This document shows positions 62,316 to 64,000 of a stretch of 64,000 nucleotides of DNA, piece after piece. The position numbers and the translations under genes are program-made. Each line of letters begins with the position of its first letter. Within the stretch, counting starts at the first letter, position 1. This stretch comes from Aquarana catesbeiana (Eukaryota; Chordata; Amphibia; Anura; Ranidae), in NCBI RefSeq assembly GCF_042186555.1, contig NC_133332.1, positions 129,024,375 through 129,088,374 on the forward strand, read 5' to 3'. The notes below the pieces were generated by a model. That model was not told the DNA's origin and did no database searches. It was given only the letters and a program-made list of their open reading frames with translations.

Positions 62316-62985
62316 GCTGCTAATGAGCAATTATCTAGATTTCACAACCCCCCCCCCCACCTAAACTCACTCCAAATAGATTGCTGCTAATGAGCAATTA
62401 TCTAGATTTCACAACCCCCCCCCCCCACCTAAACTCACTCCAAATAGTTTGCTGCTAATGAGCAATTATCTAGATTTCACAACCCCCCCCCCCCCCCACC
62501 TAAACTCACTCCAAATAGTTTGCTGCTAATGAGCAATTATCTAGATTTCACAACCCCCCCCCCCACCTAAACTCACTCCAAATAGTTTGCTGCTAATGAG
62601 CAATTATCTAGATTTCACAACCCCCCCCCCCCCACCTAAACTCACTCCAAATAGTTTGCTGCTAATGAGCAATTATCTAGATTTCACAACCCCCCCCCCC
62701 ACCTAAACTCACTCCAAATAGTTTGCTGCTAATGAGCAATTATCTAGATTTCACAACCCCCCCCCACCTAAACTCACTCCAAATAGTTTGCTGCTAATGA
62801 GCAATTATCTAGATTTCACAACCCCCCCCCCCCCCCACCTAAACTCACTCCAAATAGTTTGCTGCTAATGAGCAATTATCTAGATTTCACAACCCCCCCC
62901 CCCCCCACCTAAACTCACTCCAAATAGTTTGCTGCTAATGAGCAATTATCTAGATTTCACAACCCCCCCACCCCCACCCTCGTTA
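62316..62985. repeat. Minisatellite in the H3 intron, about 10 units with C-runs
   Basis: Units of about 65-72 bp read TTTGCTGCTAATGAGCAATT, ATCTAGATTTCACAA, a run of 9-17 C, then ACCTAAACTCACTCCAAATA. Units are nearly identical apart from C-run length. The last unit decays after CCCCACCCTCG. Confidence 0.9.
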
Positions 62986-63534
62986 AAATTTGCTGGAATG
63001 TTCTGTGGTGTTGATTTGTCTAAAGCAAATATATGTGGCACTTTGCAAAATGCATGTGCACTCTACAAGTGCATTTGTTCCAGTGCTTTAGTAAATGAGC
63101 AGAAGCTCTGCTGATTTCCATCATCAAATCATATGCAAGCCTCAAAGTGTTTTCATTAATTGCCCTTGCATGTGATTGTGTACTCCTTGCAACATGAATG
63201 CCTTTTTACATTACCTCATTTACTGTAAGCTGGTTAGCAACTGCACCTGCAGAGTGCGACAACTGCAGTCTTGTAGCCTTTTTAGTCCCTAAATTCCTGC
63301 GTGTCCTAAAAGTAATTTTTTTTAGGGATTTCACAACCCCCTAAAATGTAATCAATGTTCCATCAGAGGGGGTGAGCAATCTGATAAGTGTGCCTTTCCA
63401 TATTAGTTATTCCAGAAGAATTAAATTATTGAATGTTATACTGATGCTGGGGAATAATGTTTTTAATTGTCTAATTTTCTTGCAATGTTAGCTTACAAAT
63501 TAATTGATTTTGGTTTTCTTTTTTGATTTCCCAG

Positions 63535-64000
63535 TTTCCTTCAACGCCACAGGAATGGCAGACTGTGGCATCCCATTTTGCCAGCCGTTGGGACTTTCCC
63601 AATTGTGGAGGGGCTATAGATGGGAAACATGTCCACATTGTGCCACCACCCCATTCGGGGTCATATTATTTTAATTATAAGGGGTTCCACAGTATTGTTT
63701 TAATGGCGGTGGTGTCGGCACACTATGATTTTTTATATGTGGACGTGGGGAAGAATGGCCGGATGTCGGATGGAGGAGTATTTGCCCAGACGGAGTTCTG
63801 CCAGCGTCTCCAGAGTGGTGGCCTGGGATTGCCACCTGATGAGGATAACGTGGAAGGACTCCCCTTTGTCTTCATTGCCGATGAAGCCTTCGCTCTCAGC
63901 AAGCACCTCATGAGGCCATTCCCCCAAAGAACACTCACCCCGGAGAGGAGGGTTTTTAATTACCGGCTGGCCAGAGCTAGAAGAGTGGTTGAGAATGCGT
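63535..64000 (+). CDS. H3 Harbinger transposase, exon 2 (3' partial)
   Basis: Begins after acceptor CCCAG. It shows WDFPNCGGAIDGKHVHIV (catalytic Asp), HSGSYYFNYKGFHS, LYVDVGKNGRMSDGGVFAQTEF, FIADEAFALSKHLMRPFP (second Asp) and LARARRVVEN (E region) up to the window edge. No lesion is seen. With exon 1 it would give an intact transposase as far as visible, unlike H1 and H2. Confidence 0.9.

Larger units (their letters stand above)
61094..64000 (+). mobile_element. PIF/Harbinger element H3 (3' end outside the window)
   Basis: Starts TGCCGCGTACACACGGTCGG directly after TAA (61091-61093), the TWA target type of Harbinger. A 0.5-kb leader has several GTCCGAC repeats in both directions near the end, as expected of terminal binding sites. 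Two transposase exons follow, separated by a 1.49-kb intron with a minisatellite. It interrupts the Gypsy integrase. Confidence 0.9.

Overview
This window is vertebrate nuclear DNA made almost entirely of transposable elements. I see no host protein-coding gene, rRNA gene or intact tRNA gene. The mixture (L1 3' end, several Penelope-like families, PIF/Harbinger, hAT-type foldbacks, Tc1, DIRS, Ty3/Gypsy, a tRNA-derived SINE, long TA runs and minisatellites) fits a large anuran amphibian genome. A ranid or related frog is my best guess; this is inference from repeat style, not from a marker gene.

Layout. 1-1591: L1-type LINE 3' end with poly(A), abutting a decayed minus-strand Harbinger (1592-4117). 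4118-8345: minus-strand fragments of a pol-less LTR family, split by a Penelope-like element (PLE A, 4913-8029, 13-bp target-site duplication, TSD). 8774-14437: foldback PLE B (14-bp TSD) with a second foldback PLE (9537-11293) inside it. 15860-16574: hAT-type MITE. 17505-18375: medium-reiterated repeat. 19463-22715: ribozyme-carrying foldback whose left arm holds a tRNA-derived SINE, which itself holds a 1.6-kb hAT-type foldback. 22740-36594: a four-level stack. A DIRS remnant is split by a 580-bp-LTR element (TSD ACACC), which is split by PLE C (12-bp TSD), which is split by a 3.07-kb near-perfect palindrome (8-bp TSD). 36595-47840: another hAT-type unit with TA runs and a 58-bp minisatellite, invaded by a Tc1 element that is invaded by PLE D. 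47825-48815: PLE E fragment. 48870-49446: single hAT-type arm. 51182-57121: Harbinger H2 with transposase, Myb-like and MADF genes. 57122-61093: Ty3/Gypsy element with one open gag-pol frame, inserted in H2. 61094-64000: Harbinger H3 inserted in the Gypsy integrase region and running off the window.

How the parts relate. The PLEs carry reverse transcriptase plus GIY-YIG endonuclease, and their repeats carry hammerhead-ribozyme motifs, several of them as mirrored pairs. Most coding copies are broken. The best preserved are PLE C reverse transcriptase/GIY-YIG, the truncated Gypsy gag-pol and the visible part of the H3 transposase. Exact TSDs and two empty sites elsewhere in the window let much of the insertion order be read directly.

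Similarity statements are by-eye comparisons within the window or family knowledge; no database search was run.
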